Below are positions 53,812-62,647 of a stretch of 64,000 nucleotides of DNA, piece after piece. How positions within the stretch are numbered: the stretch's first letter is position 1; each line of letters begins with the position of its first letter. This DNA comes from Pseudomonas sp. (lineage in GTDB: Bacteria; Pseudomonadota; Gammaproteobacteria; Pseudomonadales; Pseudomonadaceae): the NCBI RefSeq assembly GCF_030684895.1, contig NZ_JAUXXP010000017.1, forward strand, positions 62,001-126,000, written 5' to 3'. The notes beneath the pieces were generated by a model. That model was not told where the DNA came from, did no database searches, and saw only the letters and a list, made by a program, of their open reading frames with translations. Position numbers and translations under genes: made by a program.

Positions 53812-55064
53812 ACCCGGCCCTCCTGCACATCGGATACCCGCACGTCAACGAAGCGCTGGCCGCTGTTGGCCAGTTTTTCAATCAGGCGTGCCGGCAGCCA
53901 GTGCTCACCGAACGCCGCCTGCAGCGCCTTCAAACGGTCATGAATCGCCGCCATACCCTGACTGTCGGCCCACGTCATCGGCCCGCCCTTGTCGGCCGGG
54001 AAGCCGTAACCGTTGAGATAGACCAGGTCGATGTCGTGGCTATTGGCGGCGATATTTTCTTCGAGGATTTTCGCGCCCTCGTTGACCAGCGCCAGCAGGC
54101 AGCGTTCGAGGATTTCCTCAGGGCCAATCTCGCGGCGGACAAAACCCAGCTGCTCGGACACCTGCAGCACCAGCGCATCCACCTCGGGGTCGTGCTCGGC
54201 CTGGCGGCTGCCTTCGGCGTAGCGGTAATAACCCATGCGTACCTTCTGGCCGAAACGGCCGAGGCCACACAGACGGTTATCCACCTGCACAGTCGGATCA
54301 TCCTGGCCTTTGCCGGCCAGCTCGCGGGCGCGCCATTCCAGATCGATGCCGACCACGTCATACATGCGCAACGGCCCCATGGCGAAGCCGAAGCCCTGCA
54401 ACGCGGCATCCACCTGATGCGGATAGGCGCCTTCGAGCAGCAGCATGCGCGCCTCACGCACATAGGTGTGCAGCATGCGGTTGCCGATAAAACCGTCGCA
54501 GTTGCCGGCCACCACGCTGACCTTGCCGATGCGCTGGCCCAAGGCCACAGCCGCGTCTAATACAGACGGGGCAGTCTTGGCGCCGCGAACGATTTCCAGC
54601 AGTTTCATGATGTGCGCCGGGCTGAAGAAGTGCAGGCCCAGCACCTGTTCGGGGCGTTTGGTCACGGCGGCAATCGCGTCGATATCCAGCGCCGAGGTGT
54701 TGCTGGCGAGAATCGCGCCCGGCTTCAGGGTGGCGTCGAGCGTGCGGAAGATCTGCTGCTTGAGCTCGAGATTCTCGTACACCGCCTCGATCACCAGATC
54801 GGCATCGGCCAGCGCTGTGTAGTCGCCCACCGGGGTGACGCAGGCCAGGCGCGCAGCCGACTGTTCTTCGCTGATGCGGCCCAGTTTGACGTTATGCGCG
54901 TTGGTTTGCGCCACTACGGTCATGGCCTGATCAAGCATCTGTGGGTTGTTGTCCAACCACAGCACCTGAATGCCGGCGTTGGCCAGGCTCATCACGATAC
55001 CGCGGCCCATGGTGCCCGCGCCGATCACGGCGGCCTGCTGAACGGTAAAAGCGGAGTGGCTCAT
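53808..55064 (-). CDS. 3-hydroxyacyl-CoA dehydrogenase
   Basis: 418 residues from ATG 55064 (MSHSAFTVQQAAVIGAGTMG), with GAGG upstream; a 29-codon extension is not favoured. NAD-binding VIGAGTMGRGIVMSLANAG (13-31), the catalytic His in LGLHFFSPAHIMKLLEIV, and the C-terminal 3HCDH domain (about 200-310) followed by a further partial repeat (about 320-418). It oxidises 3-hydroxyacyl-CoA to 3-ketoacyl-CoA. It is the first gene of the cluster and is divergent from a LysR regulator, the likely controller. Confidence 0.94.
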   Translation of the reverse strand: MSHSAFTVQQAAVIGAGTMGRGIVMSLANAGIQVLWLDNNPQMLDQAMTVVAQTNAHNVKLGRISEEQSAARLACVTPVGDYTALADADLVIEAVYENLELKQQIFRTLDATLKPGAILASNTSALDIDAIAAVTKRPEQVLGLHFFSPAHIMKLLEIVRGAKTAPSVLDAAVALGQRIGKVSVVAGNCDGFIGNRMLHTYVREARMLLLEGAYPHQVDAALQGFGFAMGPLRMYDVVGIDLEWRARELAGKGQDDPTVQVDNRLCGLGRFGQKVRMGYYRYAEGSRQAEHDPEVDALVLQVSEQLGFVRREIGPEEILERCLLALVNEGAKILEENIAANSHDIDLVYLNGYGFPADKGGPMTWADSQGMAAIHDRLKALQAAFGEHWLPARLIEKLANSGQRFVDVRVSDVQEGRV

Positions 55065-55117
55065 CGAGGGTCCTCTGGCTGGAGAATAAATGGCTATGTC
55101 GCTTGGATGTGATTCCC

Positions 55118-55164
55118 GTAGGAGCGGCCCATGGCCGCGAATCGCGGGCATGGCCCGCTCCTAC
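55118..55164. repeat. REP-like inverted repeat
   Basis: GTAGGAGCGGCCCATGGCCG...CGGGCATGGCCCGCTCCTAC. It is related to 14516-14568. It lies in the divergent gap between the hydroxyacyl-CoA dehydrogenase and LysR genes. Confidence 0.8.
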
Positions 55165-55285
55165 AGGATGCAGTGCGTGCGTCATCCGGCACGGGCACCT
55201 GCTGGCATATAGAAAATCGCCCACCACCTTAAGCAAGGCGTTACTATTTTTGAAATTTAGTCTTGTGATAAGTCGTATTCAGCCA

Positions 55286-56185
55286 ATGAATATCTCAACC
55301 TTCGACCTCAACCTGCTGCGCGTGTTCGATGCGTTGATGCGCGAGCAGAATGTCTCACGCGCCGCCGAACGCCTGTCGCTCAGTCAGCCAGCGGTAAGTA
55401 ATGCCCTGAGTCGCCTGCGCGAACTGCTCGACGACCCACTGCTGGTGCGGGTTGGCCGCAGCATGCAGCCGACGCCGCGCGCCCAGTCACTGGAGACGCC
55501 GATCCGCGCCGCGCTGCAGCAGATCGAGCAGAGCCTCAGCGCCGGTGAAGTGTTCGATCCGGCCAGCAGCCGTCAGCACTTCAGCATCGCCGTCACCGAC
55601 TATGTCGAGCTGATCTGCATGCCAGGTCTGCTCAAGCAACTCAGCCAGCAGGCGCCCGGCATGCGCATCGACATCCGCCACCTGAGCCCCAGCCTGCCGG
55701 CAGAGGCGCTGGACAAGGGCGAGCTGGATCTGGTGCTGGGGCGCTTCGAGGACATCCCTGCACGCTTTGCCCGCCAGCACTGGATGAGTGAAACCCTGCA
55801 GCTGGCGCTGCGCCGCGACCACCCTCTGGCCAGCACGCCGATGGATCTGCCGACCTTTCTGCAGCTGCGCCACCTGTGGGTGCATGGCGGCCAGACCCGC
55901 GGCATGGTCGACCAATGGCTGGGCGAACAGGGCCTGTGTCGGGAAATCCTCTACACCACACCCAACTACCTGCAGGCCGCGCATATCGTCGCCAGCAGTG
56001 AACTGGCCGCCGTACTGCCAACTCAACTGGCGCGCCACTTTGCCAGCCTGCTGCCGTTGCAGTTGTTCGAGCTGCCGTTTGCCCTCGGCCCGTTTCACCT
56101 GGAAATCGTCAGCCTGGCCCAGCGCCAGCGCGACCCGGCGCTGCACTGGCTGATCGCACAGATCCAGCAGATCGCCCAGCGCTGA
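55286..56185 (+). CDS. LysR-family transcriptional regulator of the acyl-CoA cluster
   Basis: 299 residues from ATG 55286 (MNISTFDLNLLRVFDALMREQ); the upstream in-frame extension reads through the REP-like repeat and is rejected. The winged helix-turn-helix is NVSRAAERLSLSQPAVSNALSRLREL (about 24-49), of the NodD/LinR branch (DLNLLRVFDAL). The effector domain spans about 90-299. It is transcribed away from the acyl-CoA cluster, with a 221-base gap, the classic LysR layout, so it most likely regulates that cluster and itself. Confidence 0.93.
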   Translation: MNISTFDLNLLRVFDALMREQNVSRAAERLSLSQPAVSNALSRLRELLDDPLLVRVGRSMQPTPRAQSLETPIRAALQQIEQSLSAGEVFDPASSRQHFSIAVTDYVELICMPGLLKQLSQQAPGMRIDIRHLSPSLPAEALDKGELDLVLGRFEDIPARFARQHWMSETLQLALRRDHPLASTPMDLPTFLQLRHLWVHGGQTRGMVDQWLGEQGLCREILYTTPNYLQAAHIVASSELAAVLPTQLARHFASLLPLQLFELPFALGPFHLEIVSLAQRQRDPALHWLIAQIQQIAQR

Positions 56186-56253
56186 TCACCCGGCAGCCGA
56201 GCAAAGCCTTCCTATACTGACGGTTACTGTCGTGCCGTCTTGGGGATTCGATC

Positions 56254-56898
56254 ATGCTGAAATCGGCTTTGGCGCTGCTGCTGGCGCTACTGGGCACGCT
56301 GGCGCAGGCCACGAATCTGCAGATCGTGCTCCTCGACAACCAGGGCAAACCACTTAGCGATGCGGTGCTGTGGATCGAGCCGGGGCCGGCGCAAAGCCAG
56401 CCTGCGACGGCGCTGATGGACCAGCAGAAGCGCCAGTTCAGCCCCTATATCCTGCCGGTGCAGGTCGGCACCACGGTGAGCTTCCCCAATTCCGACCCGA
56501 TCAACCACCACGTCTACTCCTTCTCGCCGGCCAAGCGCTTCGAACTGCGCCTGCACCAGCAGAAAGCCGCGCCACAGGAGATGCGTTTCGACCAGCCAGG
56601 CCTGGTGACTCTGGGCTGCAATATCCATGACTGGATGCTCGGTTTTATCCTGGTACTCGACACACCCTGGTTCGCTCAGACCGACAAACAGGGCAAAGCC
56701 CGCCTGGACTTCGATGCCGCCGCCGGGCAAACCCTGCACCTCTGGCACCCGCGCATCGCCGACCCGCAGGAAGCCATAAGCCGCGCCGTACCCAGCGACG
56801 GAACGCTGACCTGGCAACTCACCGGCGCACTAAAACGCGACCCACGGCCAAAGGCGCCCGCCATGCGCCCACAGGGTAAAGGCGGCTACGTGCCTTGA
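56254..56898 (+). CDS. exported cupredoxin-like protein (methylamine-utilisation-protein type)
   Basis: 214 residues. Signal peptide (LALLLALLGTLAQA, cleaved at about 19), then a plastocyanin-like fold: VSFPNSDPINHHVYSFSP carries the first His ligand, and LGCNIHDWMLGFILV carries Cys, His and Met in the spacing of type 1 copper sites. A C-terminal beta domain (about 150-190) and a basic tail follow. Annotated relatives are called methylamine utilisation protein, but no methylamine genes are here. It is periplasmic and probably a copper electron carrier or copper-binding sensor. It has its own start (GGGG 9 bases upstream) and converges on the caspase gene. Confidence 0.87.
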   Translation: MLKSALALLLALLGTLAQATNLQIVLLDNQGKPLSDAVLWIEPGPAQSQPATALMDQQKRQFSPYILPVQVGTTVSFPNSDPINHHVYSFSPAKRFELRLHQQKAAPQEMRFDQPGLVTLGCNIHDWMLGFILVLDTPWFAQTDKQGKARLDFDAAAGQTLHLWHPRIADPQEAISRAVPSDGTLTWQLTGALKRDPRPKAPAMRPQGKGGYVP

Positions 56899-56945
56899 TC
56901 TCGGATCAAAACAATAAGCCGATGAGCCTCTGAGCAGTGCTGCAA

Positions 56946-57950
56946 CTAATTCGGCAAACGCTCGAATAGATACTCGCCACCCGCCTCATGCCCGGCAATC
57001 GCTACGGCACCGTACTGCGGCTGTTGTGGGTAGTCCTGGCTGACCCCACGGCGCACCACCTGATACAGATTAAAGCCCGGCACTGTGGCATCCAGCCCCT
57101 GCAAACTGCGCAGCAAATGCCAGGCAAATATCGAGTGGCCGTCTTTACCCTCATCGGACACCGGCTCCTCGCCGCCGGAAGACAGTACCAGCACGCTGCG
57201 TTTGCGCAGCACCTCGCCAGGCGCAAGCCGCCCGCCCTGGTAGGTCTGGCCGCGCACCAGGGTGCCGGAAAAACAGCTGTCCGAAACCAGCAATACCTGA
57301 CGCGCGGGGATCGCCCGCAGCAAGGCGGCGATGTCCTGATTGGAGATCCATTGCGCCGCCGTTTTTACTGAGCCATCGCTGGGTATCCAATAGCCCATCT
57401 CGGTGTCATCCATCAGGTAACCATGCCCGGCGTAGTAGACAAACACCGCATCGGCCGGCGTCATTTCCCGCGCCAAGGCGGCCACCGCGCGGACAATATC
57501 GGCCTTACTGGCGTTGTTCAGCACGCGCAACTCAAACCCCAACACCTGCTTGAGAGTGGCGGCAACGCGCTCCACATCATGGATGGGGGTGCGCAACGCG
57601 GGGATTGGCGACTGATACCGGTTATTACCAATCAGCAGTGCCACACGCCGCTCAATCGGCCGCCCGGCTATCGCTGCCGGCACGCCGCCCAGCGCAGCCT
57701 TGGGCAAGCAGTAAGCCTGATCATCATCGGCGGCAGTGCACTCACGCACATCCACCACCCGCGGATTGCGGCGCAACTCTTCCAGGGCCTCGCGATACAG
57801 CAGCGTGCGTGCTTGATGCCGCTGCAGATCAATGGCCTGCATCTGTACGCGCCCGGGTATACCGCCGGCAAAAGCCGGCGGGCGAAAATCGGCCAGCACC
57901 GGCTCGACCAGTACCAGCAGCGCCAAGGCTAACCAAGAAGTTGTTTTCAT
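56946..57950 (-). CDS. exported caspase-like (peptidase C14) protein
   Basis: 334 residues from ATG 57950, whose ATGA overlaps the upstream hydrolase stop; the frame upstream is a shadow of that gene. A signal peptide (WLALALLVLVEPVLA, cleaved at about 20) is followed by a linker and a caspase p20-type domain (about 102-330). The catalytic dyad is complete: His176 in YYAGHGYL and Cys226 in LLVSDSCFSGT. The N-terminal RRVALLIGNNRY is the usual first strand of this family. An extracytoplasmic caspase is unusual; it is the last gene of the CHASE2-cyclase operon. Its substrate is unknown. Confidence 0.9.
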   Translation of the reverse strand: MKTTSWLALALLVLVEPVLADFRPPAFAGGIPGRVQMQAIDLQRHQARTLLYREALEELRRNPRVVDVRECTAADDDQAYCLPKAALGGVPAAIAGRPIERRVALLIGNNRYQSPIPALRTPIHDVERVAATLKQVLGFELRVLNNASKADIVRAVAALAREMTPADAVFVYYAGHGYLMDDTEMGYWIPSDGSVKTAAQWISNQDIAALLRAIPARQVLLVSDSCFSGTLVRGQTYQGGRLAPGEVLRKRSVLVLSSGGEEPVSDEGKDGHSIFAWHLLRSLQGLDATVPGFNLYQVVRRGVSQDYPQQPQYGAVAIAGHEAGGEYLFERLPN

Positions 57951-58780
57951 TGCCTGCCCTCCAAACCCGTCAACAGTTCCGGCCAGTGGTGCAGCCAACA
58001 ACATGCATGGTCGAAGCCGGGAAGCTGCTCCAAACGCCCACCATGGCGGGCGACGTAATACTCGACCACCGCTGTGGGCACCACCTGATCCATCGCGCCA
58101 CTGAAATGCAGCGCCCGCGCGCGCTGACGCGGCCCATCCAGCGGGTCCAGCGAACCATGCAAGGGTGACAGCTGCAGGCGCCTGGTCCACTCGTTCAGCG
58201 CAAGCGGCGCGGCCAGCGTTACCAAGAGTTCAACATCATCACGCCGCTGCGCCAGCAGGGTCGCCAACACGCCACCACCGGAGTAACCAACCAAGCGCAG
58301 CCGCTCGGCGCCCGCCTGTTGCTTGAGCTCGCTTAGCGCCCGGTCCATAGCCTGCAATACCTCGGCGGAGAAACGCCGTTCGCTCCAGTACAAGGGAGAG
58401 CACTGGCGCAACTCGCTGCTGTTCAGGTACTGGCAAGGGCGCCCCAGATAGGCAACGGCCACTGCCGTGTCGCGCTCGGCAAGCAGCAGCGCCAACGGAC
58501 GAATGGGCGTGGGATCTTGTGGCGGCCTATAGACGGAAGGCCAAGGTGCGCCATCGCCCTCAATATAGAGGGTGAGGGTTTGCGAGGCAGCAGTCTGGCG
58601 CAGCAAACCCAACAGGTTGAACGGCTGCACCTCCAGTGCCACTGGCGACCAGCCCCGGGCCATCACCCAGGCTTCAGTCTGTAGCCGCGAACCCTGTAAG
58701 TGCATTGGCTGAGTGCAACCACTCAGCCAGCACATACATGCACTCAGCAGCACCAAGCACCAGCGCACTGCGCCCGTCAC
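57947..58780 (-). CDS. lipoprotein alpha/beta hydrolase
   Basis: 277 residues. The signal peptide ends in a lipobox, CWLSGCTQ, so Cys22 should be lipidated by Lgt. The alpha/beta-hydrolase nucleophile elbow is VGYSGGGVLATL (about 165-176), with LTLYIEGDGAPW upstream as the oxyanion strand and a C-terminal FDHACCWLHHW supplying the His. It is envelope-anchored, probably an esterase, lipase or peptidase. It starts 5 bases after the beta-barrel gene and overlaps the caspase gene. The function is not known. Confidence 0.85.
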   Translation of the reverse strand: MTGAVRWCLVLLSACMCWLSGCTQPMHLQGSRLQTEAWVMARGWSPVALEVQPFNLLGLLRQTAASQTLTLYIEGDGAPWPSVYRPPQDPTPIRPLALLLAERDTAVAVAYLGRPCQYLNSSELRQCSPLYWSERRFSAEVLQAMDRALSELKQQAGAERLRLVGYSGGGVLATLLAQRRDDVELLVTLAAPLALNEWTRRLQLSPLHGSLDPLDGPRQRARALHFSGAMDQVVPTAVVEYYVARHGGRLEQLPGFDHACCWLHHWPELLTGLEGRQ

Positions 58781-58785
58781 AATAG

Positions 58786-59895
58786 TCAGAAACGCAGGTT
58801 AAGGTTGGCCATCCAGGTATTCATATTCTGATTGCTACGGCCTTCCTCTTGCTCGTAGGCCAGCCCGGCGCTGATCCCATGAGCCAGGGAGAGGTAGTTG
58901 ACCCCCAAAATCCAGACCCAGGCCTCCCGACCTATAGGATCAGAAGGCGCAAAGTTCTGTGTGGTCGAACGATGTACATCGTCCATGTAGCGCAGCCCGG
59001 CGTAGGGCAGCCAACCATTCCACCAGTAACCGACCTGACCACCCAACTGAATACGGTCAAGCTTGTTGGTGGCATCAGAGTTCTGCAGCTTCTGCAGCCC
59101 ACCCAACTGCTGCTGGGTCTCACCACGCAGGCGAATATCGTCATACGACTCTTCGGCATGCAGGTAACTGGCCCGCCCACTGAACTGCCAACTGCCTAAC
59201 CAGCGCTGGTAATTGAGGTTTAGTCCGGCATACCAGCGGTCAACCTCCTGTCGGCTGCTGCTACTGGCATCCAACTCGCCTTCACCAATACCCACACTGG
59301 CATCCAGTGCCCAATACTCATTCAACTGCCAGCCGAGATAAGGCGCGAGCATAAAACCGCGACTAGTCAGCTCGTTTTCTTCTGCACCAATAGCGGTATT
59401 GATCCCGGAGATATCTCCGCGATCAATCGCCAGGGAAATGCCCAAAACTAATGCTGGAGAAAGGCCAAAGTCGGCGCCGACAATGTAATTCTGAATATCA
59501 AAATCGTTCTTCGTGGTATTACCAGAAATATTGCCATAACGCTGGTCAGTATCTTCATCCGCGGCACTGGCCCACAGATTCAAGCCCGGTAGCGCATCGC
59601 CGGCAGCCATCCCGCGGCCTGCTGCACTGCCGGCCATCGCAGGCGCGCCAGGGGCAATCCAGCGCCGCGCTAGGTTGTCCGAGATAGCGAAAGATTGCTG
59701 GCCTGCAGTGGCATTGAACAACACTTGGGAGGTCGTCGCCCCGCCGCCAAAACACTCTGGATAGTTGGATAACGCCTCTGCGGCAAATATGCCGCCAGAC
59801 AGATAGTTTGAATATGCGTACAGACAGTTGGCTGAAGCAGAGAAGGGCAATATTAGACAGATGCCGGCCAGCGCCAGCCTGAAGGTGGCTTTCAT
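58786..59895 (-). CDS. outer-membrane protein with autotransporter-like beta-barrel
   Basis: 369 residues. Signal peptide (LALAGICLILPFSASA), an N-terminal soluble stretch with a conserved-looking CLYAYSNYLSGG, then from about 130 to the end about twelve amphipathic strands ending in WMANLNLRF; the terminal Phe fits BAM-dependent insertion. Strand examples are GFMLAPYLGWQLNEYWALDA and GYWWNGWLPYAGLRYMDDV. No peptidase or passenger repeats are present, so the barrel may be a sensor, a porin or an anchor for the other exported proteins of the operon. It is 36 bases downstream of the FecR-type gene. Confidence 0.85.
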   Translation of the reverse strand: MKATFRLALAGICLILPFSASANCLYAYSNYLSGGIFAAEALSNYPECFGGGATTSQVLFNATAGQQSFAISDNLARRWIAPGAPAMAGSAAGRGMAAGDALPGLNLWASAADEDTDQRYGNISGNTTKNDFDIQNYIVGADFGLSPALVLGISLAIDRGDISGINTAIGAEENELTSRGFMLAPYLGWQLNEYWALDASVGIGEGELDASSSSRQEVDRWYAGLNLNYQRWLGSWQFSGRASYLHAEESYDDIRLRGETQQQLGGLQKLQNSDATNKLDRIQLGGQVGYWWNGWLPYAGLRYMDDVHRSTTQNFAPSDPIGREAWVWILGVNYLSLAHGISAGLAYEQEEGRSNQNMNTWMANLNLRF

Positions 59896-59931
59896 TAAGA
59901 ATCTCCTACAAGTGCGGTCTTCTTGTTCTGG

Positions 59932-60591
59932 CTACGGCTCGGCTGCCATCTTGGCGTTATTCACAGCGCGCGCATAAAGGGAGCGGAGCAGCGCCACTTC
60001 CTTATCACCCGGGGATTTCTTATCCATCTGCGTCAGCACCTGCTGCAACAATTCAAACTCACGCAATTCGAAATACCCTGCCAACAGGTATAGCTCTGGA
60101 TTTCTATCTGTCGCCATTGCGGCTTTACGCAGCTGCGCATAATTTTTTTCCAGCGACTCCAGGGTGCCGCCACTCGGCATACTGCGCAGCCGCACCATCC
60201 CTGCTTTGACCTGGGCATCCGGGGCCGGGGTCTTGGCCAGTTGCTTGACCAATAACTTCGGCAGCTGACGTACCTGCGGCTGTAATGCCGCGTTCTTGGC
60301 ACTGATGCCGCTGCGGTGCACCTGCAACTCGCCCGGCCCTTGCCAAACCTGCTCTTCGCCACTGTCGAAGAGCACCAGTTGCAGACTGGTTTTCGCCGGC
60401 AGGCTCAGTTGATCGCCGTCATGCAGTTTGCTAAACACCTGCAGCGTCCTGTTCTGCGCCTGCGCCGGCACATTCAAGGCCACCGTGCCGCTCAGACCGG
60501 TGACCAAGCCGACCTCAAGCGCCAACGCCAGACCGGGCAGCCACAGCAAAGAACACAGTCCCAAGCGACACCACTGTCTAAGCATTTTCAT
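59932..60591 (-). CDS. exported FecR-domain protein
   Basis: 219 residues from ATG 60591 with GGGAG upstream. Signal peptide (LCSLLWLPGLALA), then a FecR-like domain (about 25-105; GLSGTVALNVPAQAQNRTLQ, then KTSLQLVLFDSGEEQVWQGPG) and a helical C-terminal half (about 140-219) resembling TPR-type helices. It is periplasmic and lacks the cytosolic anti-sigma part of true FecR, so it is a stand-alone FecR-fold protein, as often seen next to CHASE2 cyclases. It overlaps the cyclase gene by 14 bases. Confidence 0.85.
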   Translation of the reverse strand: MKMLRQWCRLGLCSLLWLPGLALALEVGLVTGLSGTVALNVPAQAQNRTLQVFSKLHDGDQLSLPAKTSLQLVLFDSGEEQVWQGPGELQVHRSGISAKNAALQPQVRQLPKLLVKQLAKTPAPDAQVKAGMVRLRSMPSGGTLESLEKNYAQLRKAAMATDRNPELYLLAGYFELREFELLQQVLTQMDKKSPGDKEVALLRSLYARAVNNAKMAAEP

Positions 60592-62509
60592 GGTCTCCCT
60601 GATGTAGCCCGATGACCTCAAAGACGCGAATCGGCGCTTCGCGGCCCTTGACCCGAATCACCTCGCTGCGCCCGCAACGCACCAGCTCGCCCGCTGCGGT
60701 AATACACTCGGCACTGGCCAGAATCGCGCAGCCAAGCTCCTTGGTCATGCCTTCCAGACGCGAAGCCAGGTTCACCGTATCGCCGATGGCAGTAAACTCC
60801 ATGCGCACCGGCGAGCCGATATTGCCCAACACCACCTCACCGCTGTGTAAACCGATGCCTACGGCAAAGGCCGGCAGGTCGCGGCCGGGGAAGCGCTGCT
60901 GCATCCAGCCGGCGAATTCCTCGGCGACGTTCTTCAAGGCTAGCGCAGCGCGAATGGCACGTTGTGCGTGGTCGCCCAACGGTACGGGGGAGCCAAACTC
61001 GACCATCACCGCATCGCCAATAAACTTATCGATACTGCCGCCCTCGGCCAGCAAGGGTTCACAGGCGCGGGCGAAATAGGCATTGAGCATCTCCACCACC
61101 TCTTTGGCCGTGAGCCGCTCGCTGATACTGGTGAAGTTGCGGATATCGGAGAACAGCACGGTCACCCGCTGCGCCTGACCGCCCAGCTCCGGCCGCTCGC
61201 CCGAGCTGAGCAGGGCTTCAACCACCTGCTCCGAAACATAGCGGCCGAACATCTGCCGCAAGCGATTGCGCTCACGCTCTTCCCCCGTCAGACGCAGCCC
61301 CAGCACACCCAGAAAGCTCAGCGACAAGGTCAGCCCCGCCGCGCTCTGCGGCAACAACCAGCCCAGCCGGAACAGCCACTGACCCAGCACCAGCAACAGC
61401 GCCAGCCCCAGTAACCAGGCCAGTAGCGTTGCCCACACCGGCAGGCGCAGCAGAACGCACACCAGCAGCAGGCTCAGAGCCAGCAGGCCGCCGGCTCGCC
61501 AGATAGCCTCGGGGTTACGCAACTGACGACCGTCGAGCAATGCCTGCAGCACATTGGCATGCACCTCAACCCCACTCATCAGCAGGCTACGCCCGCCCAG
61601 CCAATCGCTATTAAACGGGGTGAAGTGGGCATCGTTAAGCCCAGCGGCGGTGGCGCCGAGCAGCACCAGCTTGCCGCGCAAGGCCAGTACTTCGGGATCA
61701 CTCAAGGCGTCGTCCGCTAGCAGCCGGTGCAGGGGCAGGCTGTGGAAGGTACCGGGCGGCCCCAGGTATGGGATGACCGCAGCCGGCTGATCCAGCTGCA
61801 CGGCGCGCCCGCCCAATTGCCAAGCGGCAGCGCGCACATCCTGTCCCGCAGCGCGTACAGCCAGCAGCGCAGGCAGACTCAGCTGCGGCAATTCATCCTG
61901 CAACTGCGCTCGCTCCGCCGCATCCACTGGCGCCAGGCGAAAACGCCGTACCAGACCATCACCCTCGACCAGCAGATCAGCCAGGCCAACATGCGCCTGC
62001 AGGTCATAATCAGGCAGCGCCAGCAGATAATCAGGGCTCGGCAGCAGGTAGTCGCTCACCGCCGCCCCGCTGCCGGAACGACTGGCCACCAGCAGCAATT
62101 GACCGCTGGCCAGTTGCTCGCGGAAAGCCCGGTCATAGTCCCTGGCACCCGGAAACTGACCATCGCCCAGCGTGCTCAGCCAGCGTTCGGGGCTGATGCT
62201 GTAGAGCATATCCAGGCCCACCAGCGGCACCCCGACCTGACGCAAACGCTCGACCGCCACGGCGAGCCGGTCGGTCCAGAACAGCATGGGATCATCCGGG
62301 TAGCGGGCCAGGCTGTCTTCATCGATGGCCACGATGGTCACCTGCTGCGGTGCATCACGCTGGCCCTGCAACTGGAATTGCAGATCCAGCAAACGCCGCT
62401 CGCTGCCGTCGAGCAGGCCGGCGCGCGCCAGCCATTCGACCAGCACGACACTGAGCAACACCAGCGCCAGCAACTTCAAGGGCATGCGCCATGCCCGCGC
62501 TATTCGCAT
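60578..62509 (-). CDS. CHASE2-domain adenylate cyclase (class III)
   Basis: 643 residues from ATG 62509, which has AAGGGGG six bases before it; ATG 62566 is an alternative. Order: N-terminal membrane helix, extracytoplasmic CHASE2 sensor domain (about 35-310), three membrane helices (about 330-410), and a cytosolic class III cyclase domain (about 440-640). Metal-binding Asp residues are in VLFSDIRNF and FIGDAVMVEF; Lys in SIDKFIGD and Asp in FTAIGDTVNLASRLE specify adenine, so the product should be cAMP. The Asn/Arg transition-state pair is in NLASR. It is the first gene of a five-gene operon and is divergent from the diguanylate cyclase. Confidence 0.9.
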   Translation of the reverse strand: MRIARAWRMPLKLLALVLLSVVLVEWLARAGLLDGSERRLLDLQFQLQGQRDAPQQVTIVAIDEDSLARYPDDPMLFWTDRLAVAVERLRQVGVPLVGLDMLYSISPERWLSTLGDGQFPGARDYDRAFREQLASGQLLLVASRSGSGAAVSDYLLPSPDYLLALPDYDLQAHVGLADLLVEGDGLVRRFRLAPVDAAERAQLQDELPQLSLPALLAVRAAGQDVRAAAWQLGGRAVQLDQPAAVIPYLGPPGTFHSLPLHRLLADDALSDPEVLALRGKLVLLGATAAGLNDAHFTPFNSDWLGGRSLLMSGVEVHANVLQALLDGRQLRNPEAIWRAGGLLALSLLLVCVLLRLPVWATLLAWLLGLALLLVLGQWLFRLGWLLPQSAAGLTLSLSFLGVLGLRLTGEERERNRLRQMFGRYVSEQVVEALLSSGERPELGGQAQRVTVLFSDIRNFTSISERLTAKEVVEMLNAYFARACEPLLAEGGSIDKFIGDAVMVEFGSPVPLGDHAQRAIRAALALKNVAEEFAGWMQQRFPGRDLPAFAVGIGLHSGEVVLGNIGSPVRMEFTAIGDTVNLASRLEGMTKELGCAILASAECITAAGELVRCGRSEVIRVKGREAPIRVFEVIGLHQGDHENA

Positions 62510-62585
62510 CCACGCCCCCTTGTGCATACCAGGTGCTGCGCCCGCCAGAGGTCTTTCTATACTCAAGGCATTTCGCCATCGGCGA

Positions 62586-62635
62586 GCCGACTATCCATAC
62601 GACCGATTATCCACAAGCCCGATTATCCACAAGCA
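62586..62635. promoter_or_regulatory. 16-bp tandem repeat with two perfect DnaA boxes
   Basis: Three direct repeats at a 16-bp period lie between the divergent cyclase genes. Two read CCGATTATCCACAAGC and contain the consensus DnaA 9-mer TTATCCACA at 62607-62615 and 62623-62631; the third (CTATCCATA, 62591-62599) has two mismatches. The tandem DnaA boxes lie 17-57 bases before the downstream ATG. It could be DnaA control of these genes or a chance tandem duplication. Confidence 0.6.
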
Positions 62636-62647
62636 TAGGCACATGCC

